Below the pieces are notes generated by a model, which did no database searches, was not told where the DNA came from, and worked only from the letters and a program-made list of their open reading frames with translations. From Bacteroidaceae bacterium (GTDB lineage Bacteria > Bacteroidota > Bacteroidia > Bacteroidales > Bacteroidaceae), in NCBI GenBank assembly GCA_017536695.1, contig JAFXGX010000016.1, forward strand, positions 1 through 64,000: 64,000 nucleotides of DNA, read 5' to 3'. Shown here piece after piece: positions 18,859 to 28,399 of this stretch. The translations under genes were made by a program, and so were the position numbers. Numbering within the stretch: position 1 is the first letter of the stretch; the number at the start of each line of letters is the position of its first letter.

Positions 18859-21357
18859 TTACTTCAAAAGATTTACCAGTGTAGCAATCATTGTGGCTAT
18901 TGACGCAACAGAAGTACCGATTGTCATTATCTCTGCAGTAGACATCTTGCTCGACACATTCTTGGTAGGTACGACTATCTCGCAACCAGGTTTGATATCG
19001 CCGCTCGAGAATTTCGACACTTCACTTACACCGCCGTTCATGTATATTGCATACACGTCTCCTTTCTTGGCTCTGTCGGTATAACCACCGGCATGTTTTA
19101 TGTAGTAGCTGAGCTTTTCTCCTTTCTTGTAGTTTATGGTAATAGGATAACGCACCTCGCCGCTTATCTTGACAGTGCTGGTAAACTGGGGAATTGTCAG
19201 CACATCACTCTCACGCAGCACAATATCCTCTACTCCGCCCGGATTCTCCAAAGCCTGCTCAAGGTTGATTGCAACCGGATATACATCGCCGAGCTCAAGT
19301 TTGAGGTTCATAAGAGAATCGGCCAATGTAATGTTATAATCATTCTCGGAACGCATGCTCTCCTCATACAGCTGTATCTGTGACATTCGCATGACACCTT
19401 CACGTTGTGCACGTTCTTCATCGGTCATCTTGCGGTAGAGACGCGCACCCGAAGGATATGCAGACTCTGTGATACCACCGGCAGCTGCCACAAGGTCACT
19501 GAGTCTGTAATTACGGCTATACATGGCATAATCGCCTTCAAAGTTCACAGCACCATTCACTGTAACGCTCATTGTAACTGAGTTGACCGGGCTCTTGCGG
19601 ACATGGACCTCATCAAATGGCTTGAGCGCAAATCCTGGCTCTCCATCAATCACAAAACCATCCTTGAGAGCAAAGCTGTAACACTCGGTTATGGTATCTC
19701 CCTCAGCCAAGGCATTGGCATCAAATATCATTCGATAGACATCAACCTTGACCATTGATGCATTCTTTGTCAAGCCCCCGGCCTGAAGGACAAAATCCTC
19801 AAGTGTCGTATTCTCGGCGTACTCGTAGATACCGGGGAAGTTTACCTCGCCCGAAATCTTAAGGGTCTCCTCGCCTCGCATATCATGTACCGAAGGTATA
19901 AACAGGACATCCTCTTTACGCAGCTGTACATCAGGCACTGAGCCATTCAAGATACCTTCAACATCCACTGCAAGCACCTCGAGACGTCGGTCAGCTTTTC
20001 TACGGTGCATTACCGCACGGGCAGTAAAAGCATCCTCGCGCAATCCGTCAGCAGCCTCTATGAGTTCATAGACAGTATTGATGGAGCCGCCGGTCTCATA
20101 CATTCCCGGATGGAAGACTGCACCCTTTATCTCAACCATATTGGAAAAACGCGGAATAATGGAATCCACATATATTGAATCGCCGTCAGCAAGCTTGAAG
20201 GATGCAAAAGAGGCTTTCTCTACAGTATGCACAGAGTACTCTCTACCACTCTTCCTTATAACTCTTATGTTCTTGTCAAAAGCATCACCTGTCAGACCGC
20301 CTGTATATGAGAGCAGGTTCTTAAGGGTCTCATCTGCCTTCATCTCATATTTCATTGGTCGCTTTACCTTACCTTGAATATTGACAATGGCATCATACGG
20401 ACCAACAACAATCAAATCATTATCCTGCAGACGGATATTACCGATGTTATTGCCATTCACGATATAATCGTACACATCAACGCCACCTACCTGCTTGCCG
20501 TTCCTGAACACCTTGATGTCACGCAGTGTTCCTGTCTCGCTTATTCCGCCCGCATTGTACAAAGCATTGAAAAGTGTCGAGAATGCACTCATGGTATATG
20601 AACCGGGAGCAACGACATCGCCGACAACCTCAACCTTTACACTGCGGGTTGAACCTACTGAGAGACTTACAGAAGAGCTGTTGTAGTATTCACCAAAAAC
20701 CTCTTTCACGTGTTCGTTTGCAGCTGTGACGGTAAGACCTGAAAGCCTTATGGGACCGACACCCTCAATCACGATATATCCGTCAGGAGAAATCTCGCTG
20801 TCGAAACTCTGCTGCGAAGCACCCCAGATATCAACAATAATCTGGTCACCTGCACCAAGGACATAATCGGCAGGAGTCGGTATATTCATCGCCGGTTCGA
20901 ATGTCAGCAGTTCGTTATTGAAGAGACTGCGGCCATATACCTCATCCTTTCCGAGCTGGTTCTGATAATATGCAAGCGAGTCGATGTCGAGGAACGACAT
21001 CTCGTCCTGAAGCATCTCACGCTTATCATTACCATTATACTTTGCCTTGCTGTCGACAAGCATGAAGTTCTCTCCCTTCTTGTCCTTGCCATTGTCTGTC
21101 CTGCTACGGTTGAAACCCGAAACATCCACTGCACCAAGTCCATTCTGCTCTTGCTCATATTTGGCCTTTATGCGGCGCAACTGCGCAGGTGTTACGCCCT
21201 GACGCAACAGTTTCTGGGCAATTGTCTTTTCATCACGGCCCTTTTCCTTCTCGGCAAGCACAATATTGGTAACCTGCTCATCCGTCAGTTTCTGTGCCAC
21301 TGCATACTGGTAAGAGAAAAAAAAAGCGAAGAGTAAGAAATGGATATGTTTTTTCAT
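18859..21357 (-). CDS. SLBB-domain polysaccharide export protein, Wza-like
   Basis: An 832-residue exported protein. It has a signal peptide (to about residue 21), a helical segment, the polysaccharide-export domain (about 160-250, GAGDQIIVDIWG), then a series of about five SLBB repeats, and a C-terminal hydrophobic stretch. It would form the periplasm-to-surface channel of the Wzx/Wzy pathway. It lacks a lipobox, unlike E. coli Wza. It is 2 nt downstream of the initiating transferase gene, so the two are coupled. Confidence 0.9.
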   Translation of the reverse strand: MKKHIHFLLFAFFFSYQYAVAQKLTDEQVTNIVLAEKEKGRDEKTIAQKLLRQGVTPAQLRRIKAKYEQEQNGLGAVDVSGFNRSRTDNGKDKKGENFMLVDSKAKYNGNDKREMLQDEMSFLDIDSLAYYQNQLGKDEVYGRSLFNNELLTFEPAMNIPTPADYVLGAGDQIIVDIWGASQQSFDSEISPDGYIVIEGVGPIRLSGLTVTAANEHVKEVFGEYYNSSSVSLSVGSTRSVKVEVVGDVVAPGSYTMSAFSTLFNALYNAGGISETGTLRDIKVFRNGKQVGGVDVYDYIVNGNNIGNIRLQDNDLIVVGPYDAIVNIQGKVKRPMKYEMKADETLKNLLSYTGGLTGDAFDKNIRVIRKSGREYSVHTVEKASFASFKLADGDSIYVDSIIPRFSNMVEIKGAVFHPGMYETGGSINTVYELIEAADGLREDAFTARAVMHRRKADRRLEVLAVDVEGILNGSVPDVQLRKEDVLFIPSVHDMRGEETLKISGEVNFPGIYEYAENTTLEDFVLQAGGLTKNASMVKVDVYRMIFDANALAEGDTITECYSFALKDGFVIDGEPGFALKPFDEVHVRKSPVNSVTMSVTVNGAVNFEGDYAMYSRNYRLSDLVAAAGGITESAYPSGARLYRKMTDEERAQREGVMRMSQIQLYEESMRSENDYNITLADSLMNLKLELGDVYPVAINLEQALENPGGVEDIVLRESDVLTIPQFTSTVKISGEVRYPITINYKKGEKLSYYIKHAGGYTDRAKKGDVYAIYMNGGVSEVSKFSSGDIKPGCEIVVPTKNVSSKMSTAEIMTIGTSVASIATMIATLVNLLK

Positions 21358-21359
21358 TT

Positions 21360-21989
21360 TTAGAATTTTTTCCCGTTAACGATATAAATGAATGTTGTGA
21401 AAATCAACTTGGCGTCAAGCCACAAAGAACGGTTCCTCAGATATTCAAGGTCCATCTCAAGACGGATAAGCATCTTCTCCATGGTATCGGTATATCCGTT
21501 ATGGATTGTAGCCATAGAAGTCAGTCCGGGACGCATTAGGAAGATGTAATCATAATTCGGATTCTCCTTGCGTATCTTGTCAATGAAATATTGTCGTTCG
21601 GGACGCGGACCTACAAAAGACATGTCTCCTTTGAATACATTGAACAATTGAGGCAGCTCATCAAGATGATGTTCACGCAGGAAACGGCCTACTTTCGTCA
21701 AACGCTCATCGCCCTTTGTCGCCAACTGCGGTTCCCCGTTACGTTCGGAATTGACACGCATGGTACGGAATTTGTATATGAAGAACGGTTTGCCTTTGTA
21801 GCCGATTCTTTCCTGTTTGAAAAACACGCTGCCATCGCGCTGGCACAGAATGGCTATTGACACAATGATGAACACAGGAGACAATATTATCAGGGCCAGA
21901 AAAGAACATACAAAGTCAAATATACGCTTTACAGCACGCTCTAATATATTCATTCCGTCTTTTATTCCATTTTTAGCCGTAATTTCCAT
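21360..21989 (-). CDS. initiating sugar-phosphate transferase (polyprenyl-P)
   Basis: A 209-residue member of the bacterial sugar transferase family (PglC/WcaJ C-terminal type). One N-terminal re-entrant or membrane helix (about 25-48) precedes the blocks IYKFRTM, LDELPQLFNVFKGDMSFVGPRP and RPGLTS. It transfers a sugar-1-phosphate to undecaprenyl phosphate, the first step of repeat-unit synthesis. It is the first gene of the operon, 215 nt downstream of the likely transcription start. An internal Met (21953) is an alternative start. Confidence 0.9.
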   Translation of the reverse strand: MEITAKNGIKDGMNILERAVKRIFDFVCSFLALIILSPVFIIVSIAILCQRDGSVFFKQERIGYKGKPFFIYKFRTMRVNSERNGEPQLATKGDERLTKVGRFLREHHLDELPQLFNVFKGDMSFVGPRPERQYFIDKIRKENPNYDYIFLMRPGLTSMATIHNGYTDTMEKMLIRLEMDLEYLRNRSLWLDAKLIFTTFIYIVNGKKF

Positions 21990-22338
21990 AGTAGTGTTCT
22001 CTTTAAATTTTAGAACGCAAGCTATTTTTATTAATAGTAACTATTTTCCGGCATAAATATTGTGCAAAACTTAACAAATATTTATACCACAATAAAAAAT
22101 GCCGCCAATATCGGCATTTCACTCTTAAAACGGGCGCACAAGCAGACTGGTAACAGGCAACAGCCTTATGCCACGACACAAAAAAAGCGCGCCATTTTGG
22201 TATATTTGTGCAAATATAACACAAAAAAGATTAATACAGCACAAAATTCCACGACAAAACATCGCCCTCCATATGGAAAGCTAAAATTTCGCACAATTGA
22301 AGCATATTTTCCCGAAAAAGAGATTACATGAGAAGCAT
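21990..22338. other. gene-free leader region of the exopolysaccharide operon
   Basis: No convincing gene. The interval carries the palindromic promoter at 22201-22218 and then about 215 nt of leader before the initiating transferase. Short AT-rich inverted segments are present but I see no complete terminator or attenuator. The SpoIID-like gene also ends at the right border without a visible hairpin. Confidence 0.5.
22201..22218 (-). promoter_or_regulatory. palindromic -7 box of the exopolysaccharide operon
   Basis: TATATTTG at 22201-22208 and its exact reverse complement CAAATATA at 22211-22218 are separated by 2 nt. Each arm is a TAnnTTTG -7 box, one per strand. The minus-strand box would drive the operon. 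The nearest CAAA for a -33 element is 23 nt away, slightly too far. The symmetry could also be an operator. Confidence 0.5.
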
Positions 22339-23640
22339 TTAACGGCAGACCTTTTCGAGAGAAGCACCCGGATAATAGTGTCGCAGTATTACCTCGTGTG
22401 AGAAACCTTTCTCGCCCATCATCGCAGCTCCAATCTGGCACAATCCGACTCCATGTCCCCACCCTGCGCCTTTGAGCACAAAGCGCAAGGAGTCCCGGTC
22501 TGCAATCTTGTCAACCACGAATGCGGAACTATAAAGATGCGACTCCGAAAGCCATCGGCGTATCTCAAGTTCCTTACCGACAACCTTAGTACATCTGCTG
22601 CCGACAATCCTGAGCCTTATTATGCGCCCCGAAGCACCTCTCTCAAGCGGTTGCAAATCCTCGACCTTGCCAAAATCCACTCCAGAACGCCTTGAAACGA
22701 GTTCCGACAACTCTTCCTGCGAATATTCCACTCTCCAACGATAGAAATCATTCGTTTCGCGGTCATATCCGTTGAGTATCTGTGACAGCACCTTTGAATC
22801 ATCGGTAGAGCAATATGACGGCGGTGTACTCTCAATCCACGCCCTAGCACCCTCCTCTGTTGTCAAATCGGGCAACGGGACATTCCCTTCCACATCGCGG
22901 AAAGCCTGCAGATAGCCATAGTCCATATCCTCCCAACAAGCCGAGAAGCGTTCTGTAACACCGCCGCAGCACTTGCTGAAACGCGCATCGCACACCTCGC
23001 CATCGTACATCAGCACGATATCGCATGTCTCCCTTACCGCACGGGCCACATTAGGGTTCACAGCCCTTGTGACCCCCTGATAACGTTGACAATGGTCATC
23101 GGCACAGAGGTCAAAAAGAGTATGGTCCTCGCGTGCATACCAGCGCACAATCTCATCCTCGCTCTCGTGCCCGAGCACAGAGAACCGCAGCTTCTCCCTC
23201 CTCTGCAGCTGGGCATAGAGCCAGCTGCGGGATATTATCGTATGGGCTTTAAGGAACTCAAGCGATGAGGTAGCGGACATCTCACTTGAAATCACACTTA
23301 CAAGATAATCCTCTACGGGCAGACGGTTTATAGCCCGTACCTCGCCATCCTCTGCAATGAACAGCAATTCGCCTACAAACGTCTGGTCCTCGTTCCGTTG
23401 CCAGTGGAACCCCACGCCAATGACCACATCGTGCAGCATAAACCGGGAGTCGCCACACTTCGGCACAATGTGCAGCGGCACACCACACTGCTCCCCATTG
23501 AGCAGCAATGCACCATTTGCAAACGAGACCACATTCCCTTTCTCAAGAAGCGGCAACGATGAGGAAAAAGTACCGATTAAATCGAACCTTATCTGCGGAG
23601 CGCGTAGCACCCCGATATCAACAGTTCTCATACACTTCAC
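22339..23640 (-). CDS. SpoIID/LytB-domain protein
   Basis: A 433-residue protein. It carries the SpoIID core (VEDYLVSVISSEMSATSSLEFLKAH) and the C-terminal block GAGWGHGVGLCQIGAAMM followed by HYYPGASL, both hallmarks of the SpoIID/LytB family. Sporulation SpoIID is a peptidoglycan lytic transglycosylase, but Bacteroidales do not sporulate and no signal peptide is visible here. Its start overlaps the stop of the GT2-HIT fusion gene by 4 nt (ATGA), so the two are translationally coupled and probably act together. Confidence 0.85.
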   Translation of the reverse strand: MKCMRTVDIGVLRAPQIRFDLIGTFSSSLPLLEKGNVVSFANGALLLNGEQCGVPLHIVPKCGDSRFMLHDVVIGVGFHWQRNEDQTFVGELLFIAEDGEVRAINRLPVEDYLVSVISSEMSATSSLEFLKAHTIISRSWLYAQLQRREKLRFSVLGHESEDEIVRWYAREDHTLFDLCADDHCQRYQGVTRAVNPNVARAVRETCDIVLMYDGEVCDARFSKCCGGVTERFSACWEDMDYGYLQAFRDVEGNVPLPDLTTEEGARAWIESTPPSYCSTDDSKVLSQILNGYDRETNDFYRWRVEYSQEELSELVSRRSGVDFGKVEDLQPLERGASGRIIRLRIVGSRCTKVVGKELEIRRWLSESHLYSSAFVVDKIADRDSLRFVLKGAGWGHGVGLCQIGAAMMGEKGFSHEVILRHYYPGASLEKVCR

Positions 23641-26045
23641 TCTACTAAACGGGAGACAACATCTTCAACATCACCGGGCGACAGCGCCACCTCACGCAAC
23701 AGGGCAATGGCCTCATCGGCATTTATTGCCTGAAAATCCTCTCTGCGCGGAGTTATAAGAAGCCCCGCCATATCAATGGCTCCGGGGCTGACAAGACGCT
23801 GTTCTGCTCCATCCGCGAAATAAGCCGCAGGACGGTGCGCCGCACGTGGAATAACCATGGACACATACCCCTCATCCGAAGTATAATACACAAAGACATT
23901 CACTCTTGGTTCAGCCTCACCCTCATGACAAGGCAATGCGGCAAGCAATTTCCCACACAGTTCAACCGAGCGCGACACATTGCGTGTCGAAATCACAAAC
24001 AGCGGGACAGCATAGGTGGTGACATTATAGAGAGTGCCATTCCCATTAACGAGCAACGGCTCCATGCCACAGGCAATCTCCTCTTGCCAATACTCGCCGA
24101 GCAACGGAAGACCCGTAGCCTCGACAGCCTGGACATGAGCATGGTCGGGAGCCGAAGCACCGCAAAGCGCACCATTGTAGAAGAGTGTCACCCCCTTCCA
24201 TTCACGTGCCATGTGGAGCATATCGGCATACAAGCCCTCAAGACGCTGCGGCGCATGGTTCCTGAGAGGAAGAGTAAGATGAAACGGCAGTATCGGATAA
24301 GGGTTCACAAGAACTTCCACCGAGCCCATTGCTCTCTCGGCAAACTGCTGCCGGGGACGGTTCTCCTTGCATAGGAAGCAACGGCGCGCAGCGACTGACT
24401 CCTTGTCAACCTTAGCAGCTGTAGAGACAGCGCGTGCGGGGTTATACTGCAACATGAGGCCATTTCCAAGGTCACGGAGTTCGACACTCTCAAGCGCTGC
24501 ATGACGCTCAGCGGCATCGGGCCAGACAGAGAGCTGTTTGTCAAAGAAAGTTCGCAGTTCCTCGAGCGAAGGCACTGCAAGAGAGTTCACAAGCTCCATG
24601 CGTGCCTTGAGCTCGGCCGTACGCAACGAATCCTTGTAAAGGTTGTGTGCATTTACCTTCTCATGAGAGAGTGCCGCGTCGGAATTCCCTCCCCAGCGGC
24701 GGCAAAGGTAAAGCACATCATACACACGGCCAATCCTGTAATTGCGTGATATCGCAAGACCCACGGCATAATCCTCGCCATAACTCACATTCGGGAAACC
24801 TATCTCCCTGATGACCGGGGTAAAGAATGCACGTGGCGCACCAAGGCCATTTATTCTCAACGCATTGTTACGTCCGTTCTCCTCACTCCACTCGCGGTGG
24901 TCTATGACGCCCGGAGGCAATGTATTCAGTTCAAAGTCGCATATCCTGTATGTTCCCACCAGCATGGCACACTGCTGGGTGTAGAACTCATCAACAACAC
25001 GTTGCAGCGTGTTCTCATCGCTGTAGAGGTCATCGCTGTCGAGCTGCACCGCGAAACGTCCGCAATGGGCGCTGTTGACAGCCAGGTTCCAGCAACCGCC
25101 AATTCCCAGATCATTGCTTTCGGGGATGAGGTGCAGCACTCTGCTGTCGCCGAAGGAGTCTATTATCTCGCCCGTTCCGTCAGTCGAGTGATTATCCACC
25201 ACTATTATATTGAACGGGAAGGTTGTCTTCTGTTTCAGCACAGAGCCAATCGCATCGGCGATTGTCAAACGGCGGTTCAGTACGGGGATAACCACAGAGG
25301 CCTCAACAGGGAACTCCCCTGCCGTCAGGTCTATCGTGCCGTATTTGCATGGGGGTAACCAGGCGCCTATCGCCTTGAGATGATTCGTACACACCTTTTC
25401 CATCTCAATCTGCACCTCGCGCTGCGCGGGATTCACATAGTCGAACTGCTTTTCGCCACTCTTGCGGGTATCATTCTCACATTCCGTATAAAGATAATCG
25501 CAATGATGATGTATGCGCCCGTTGCGGCTCATGGCAAGCCTCAACTGGTAGAGACCAGCATATTTATACTTGTCAGGCGACTCTGCGAGATAACTTTTCA
25601 GTGCCGATGTCCTGAAAAGCAGAACTGACCCGAAGTCGAAGTCATTACGCAGCGAACCGGCGAAATAGTCTATCGTGGGAGCCTCGGCCACCACGCCGTC
25701 GACACTCTTCATATAGTGCGAATAGCCCATCGACGCATCATCGGGTATCGAGTCGAGAAAGAGGTCGAGTTTTTCCATATCGACCTCTATGCCGTCCTTG
25801 CCGAAACAGAGAACGTAATCGGCAGTCGCACGTGCTGCCATATCCATGAAGATAGCACTGTCTGTCAACGAAGATGTCTGTAACAGATGTACATTCGCCG
25901 GCAACTTGCCCGTAAAGGCAGAACCGCTCCACAGCCAGATATTCTTGACCGCAGGATGTGAAAGATACCGTTCTATCGCCGACATCTCAAAAGTATCGGT
26001 GAATAGAGGCAAAAAGAGTTCTATAGTATATCTGTTCATATGCAT
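23637..26045 (-). CDS. GT2 glycosyltransferase fused to DUF4922 (HIT-like) domain
   Basis: An 802-residue protein. Residues 1-220 resemble a degenerate GT-A fold. Residues about 250-480 are a standard GT2 domain (VVIPVLNRRLTIADAIGSVL, then LDSDD as the metal-binding DxD). Residues about 510-800 are DUF4922, a HIT-superfamily domain related to GDP-galactose/Ap4A phosphorylases, with the motif DHAHVQA giving HxHxQ, the catalytic-histidine signature of the branch. The substrate is unknown. Translation could start at Met3 (26039). It is coupled to the SpoIID-like gene. Confidence 0.85.
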   Translation of the reverse strand: MHMNRYTIELFLPLFTDTFEMSAIERYLSHPAVKNIWLWSGSAFTGKLPANVHLLQTSSLTDSAIFMDMAARATADYVLCFGKDGIEVDMEKLDLFLDSIPDDASMGYSHYMKSVDGVVAEAPTIDYFAGSLRNDFDFGSVLLFRTSALKSYLAESPDKYKYAGLYQLRLAMSRNGRIHHHCDYLYTECENDTRKSGEKQFDYVNPAQREVQIEMEKVCTNHLKAIGAWLPPCKYGTIDLTAGEFPVEASVVIPVLNRRLTIADAIGSVLKQKTTFPFNIIVVDNHSTDGTGEIIDSFGDSRVLHLIPESNDLGIGGCWNLAVNSAHCGRFAVQLDSDDLYSDENTLQRVVDEFYTQQCAMLVGTYRICDFELNTLPPGVIDHREWSEENGRNNALRINGLGAPRAFFTPVIREIGFPNVSYGEDYAVGLAISRNYRIGRVYDVLYLCRRWGGNSDAALSHEKVNAHNLYKDSLRTAELKARMELVNSLAVPSLEELRTFFDKQLSVWPDAAERHAALESVELRDLGNGLMLQYNPARAVSTAAKVDKESVAARRCFLCKENRPRQQFAERAMGSVEVLVNPYPILPFHLTLPLRNHAPQRLEGLYADMLHMAREWKGVTLFYNGALCGASAPDHAHVQAVEATGLPLLGEYWQEEIACGMEPLLVNGNGTLYNVTTYAVPLFVISTRNVSRSVELCGKLLAALPCHEGEAEPRVNVFVYYTSDEGYVSMVIPRAAHRPAAYFADGAEQRLVSPGAIDMAGLLITPRREDFQAINADEAIALLREVALSPGDVEDVVSRLVE

Positions 26046-26258
26046 AAAAAGTTTCTTGCGAAGTTAATAAAAAACAGAAGCAAAATAAAACTTTTGCCCT
26101 GCAAATAAGAGATAAAAGGAACATAGTGCTAATATAATTATACTTTTATTTGTTAATATAGGGGAGAAATACCACATTTTTGCATTATCTTCGCAAAGAA
26201 TTATGCACTGCACAAGGCAGGCACCCCGTACGGGCATAATATCACAACAACAATCAGC

Positions 26259-27293
26259 ATGGAAGGCAAGAAAAGAAGATTATCAGGAATGACGCTCGAT
26301 GAGCTCAAAGAGGCAGTCAAGGAGGCCGGGATGCCCGCATTCACAGCCAAGCAGATAGCCGATTGGGTGTACAACAAGAGAGTCCGCTCAATAGATGAGA
26401 TGTCCAACATTTCGCTCAAGAACAGAGAGAAACTTAACGGACTGTTCGAGGTCGGGTTCAAGGCTCCCTCCGATGCGGCACGCTCGGTTGACGGAACCGT
26501 GAAATACCTCTACGAGGTAGAGAACGGACATTTTGTAGAGGCGGTATACATCCCCGACGGCGAGCGCGCCACACTATGCGTCTCATCACAGGTAGGATGC
26601 AAGATGAATTGCCTGTTCTGCATGACAGGAAAGCAGAAATACACAGCCAACCTCAGTACCAACGAGATAGTCAACCAGATACTCGCGTTGCCCGAGTTCG
26701 ACAAGCTGACAAACATCGTGTTCATGGGCATGGGCGAGCCATGCGACAACCTCGACAATCTTCTGCCCGCTATCGAGATTCTGACAAGCCCATATGGACT
26801 CGGCTGGAGCCCGCACCGCATCACCGTTTCCACTGTCGGAGTACGCAAGGGACTGAAGCGTCTGCTCGATGCGGGAGACTTCCACATAGCTGTCAGCCTA
26901 CACCACCCCGTTCCCGAGAAACGTCTTGAGATAATGCCCGCCGAGAAGGGATTCCCCATTATTGAGGTTCTCAACACACTCAGGGAGTACGATTTCAGCC
27001 ACCAGCGCAGGCTCACATTCGAGTACATTGTCTTCAAGAACATAAACGAGACGCTGTCACATGCCCGCAAGCTGCTCAAGCTGCTCGAGGGCATCGACTG
27101 CCGCATAAACCTCATCCGCTACCATGCCATCCCGGGTGTTCCCCTTGAGGGAGTCAACGAGGAGGGAATGACACAGTTGAGGGATTTCCTTACCAAAAAC
27201 GGTCTCTTTACAACAATAAGGGCATCACGTGGCGAGGACATCTTTGCTGCATGCGGCATGCTCTCGACACTTAAACAGAGTAACAACAAATAA
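26259..27293 (+). CDS. rlmN: 23S rRNA/tRNA adenine-C2 methyltransferase RlmN
   Basis: A 344-residue radical-SAM enzyme. Cysteines 114, 118 and 121 (CKMNCLFC) bind the 4Fe-4S cluster. The second conserved Cys lies near the C-terminus in the block EDIFAACGML, and the methylated-Cys mechanism of RlmN requires both. Motif GMGEPCDN follows the cluster site. It makes m2A2503 in 23S rRNA and m2A37 in some tRNAs. Only 11 nt separate it from the downstream DUF4837 gene. Confidence 0.96.
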   Translation: MEGKKRRLSGMTLDELKEAVKEAGMPAFTAKQIADWVYNKRVRSIDEMSNISLKNREKLNGLFEVGFKAPSDAARSVDGTVKYLYEVENGHFVEAVYIPDGERATLCVSSQVGCKMNCLFCMTGKQKYTANLSTNEIVNQILALPEFDKLTNIVFMGMGEPCDNLDNLLPAIEILTSPYGLGWSPHRITVSTVGVRKGLKRLLDAGDFHIAVSLHHPVPEKRLEIMPAEKGFPIIEVLNTLREYDFSHQRRLTFEYIVFKNINETLSHARKLLKLLEGIDCRINLIRYHAIPGVPLEGVNEEGMTQLRDFLTKNGLFTTIRASRGEDIFAACGMLSTLKQSNNK

Positions 27294-27304
27294 ATTGAGA
27301 TACG

Positions 27305-28336
27305 ATGAAAAAGATTTTTCTGTTAGCACTTATACTCATCGCCCTCACAGGTTGCCATAACGTATCAAAGCGTTCTATCGGAAACCCGTACGAAGTATTG
27401 GTCGTGTGCGATGATGACATCTGGGAGTCGCCCGCAGGCAGAGCGTTGCTCTATGCTCTCGACATTGATATTCCGGGCTTGCCTCAGTCGGAGCGTTCAT
27501 TCAGGATATCAAGAGTCACAGAGAGCCATTTCAGAGGCTCTACTAAGGCTTTCCGCAACATCATCTTCGTTGACATCAACGAGAACCGTTACACACAGAG
27601 TTCATTCAAGTTTACCCGCGACGTGTTTGCCAAGCCTCAGATATATATGGGCATACAGTCGCCGAGCATACAGGAGTTCGAGAAGTTCGTTTCCGAGAAC
27701 GAGCAAGTAATCGTGGACTTCCTCACAAGAGTCGAGATGGAGCGACAGATAAACGTGCTCGAGGGCGCCTACAACGAGAAAGCCTATGACATTGTCAAGG
27801 AGATGTTCGGCTGTGAGCTCAAGGTTCCTATTTACATGAACGGCCACATGAAAGGCAAGGATTTCGTATGGCTGTCCGACTTCAACGACCCCAAGGCCGA
27901 GATCCAGAGCTTCATGGTGTACAGCTATCCCTACACTTCGGTAGACAATTTCTCGAAAGAGCACTACATCATGATGCGCGACTCCATGATGAAGCATAAC
28001 ATACGCGCCGGTAGAATGGACCAATACATAAAGACCGTAGACTGGTCGGTTGATATTACCGAAGGTTCATACCGCGACCGCTACGTACAGGTGGCACGCG
28101 GACTTTGGGAGATGGAGAACGACATAATGGGAGGCCCGTTCGTGTCACACGCCGTAGTCGATGAAGTAAACAACAGGGTCATTGTAGTAGAGGCATTCCT
28201 CTATGCCCCCAACAGGAAGAAGGGCTCCATGATGCGCAAGCTCGAGGCTGCGCTCTTCACGCTCAGACTCCCTGCCGATGAACTGATAGAGGGCAGTAAC
28301 CGCCTTCAGGAGTTTGTCATTGAAGAGAAGAAATAA
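27305..28336 (+). CDS. DUF4837 lipoprotein
   Basis: A 343-residue lipoprotein (lipobox LTGC, Cys about 17). The body fits DUF4837, a Bacteroidetes-specific family of unknown function, with the typical opening SIGNPYEVLVVCDDDIWESP. It is cotranscribed with rlmN and precedes pdxA by 63 nt, a gene order I recall as common in Bacteroides. No function can be assigned. Confidence 0.85.
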   Translation: MKKIFLLALILIALTGCHNVSKRSIGNPYEVLVVCDDDIWESPAGRALLYALDIDIPGLPQSERSFRISRVTESHFRGSTKAFRNIIFVDINENRYTQSSFKFTRDVFAKPQIYMGIQSPSIQEFEKFVSENEQVIVDFLTRVEMERQINVLEGAYNEKAYDIVKEMFGCELKVPIYMNGHMKGKDFVWLSDFNDPKAEIQSFMVYSYPYTSVDNFSKEHYIMMRDSMMKHNIRAGRMDQYIKTVDWSVDITEGSYRDRYVQVARGLWEMENDIMGGPFVSHAVVDEVNNRVIVVEAFLYAPNRKKGSMMRKLEAALFTLRLPADELIEGSNRLQEFVIEEKK

Positions 28337-28399
28337 AACAGAGAGAGGAGGAGGCATCAAGCATGCCCCCTCAGCACCCAATAAAAAACAAAAGCAATC

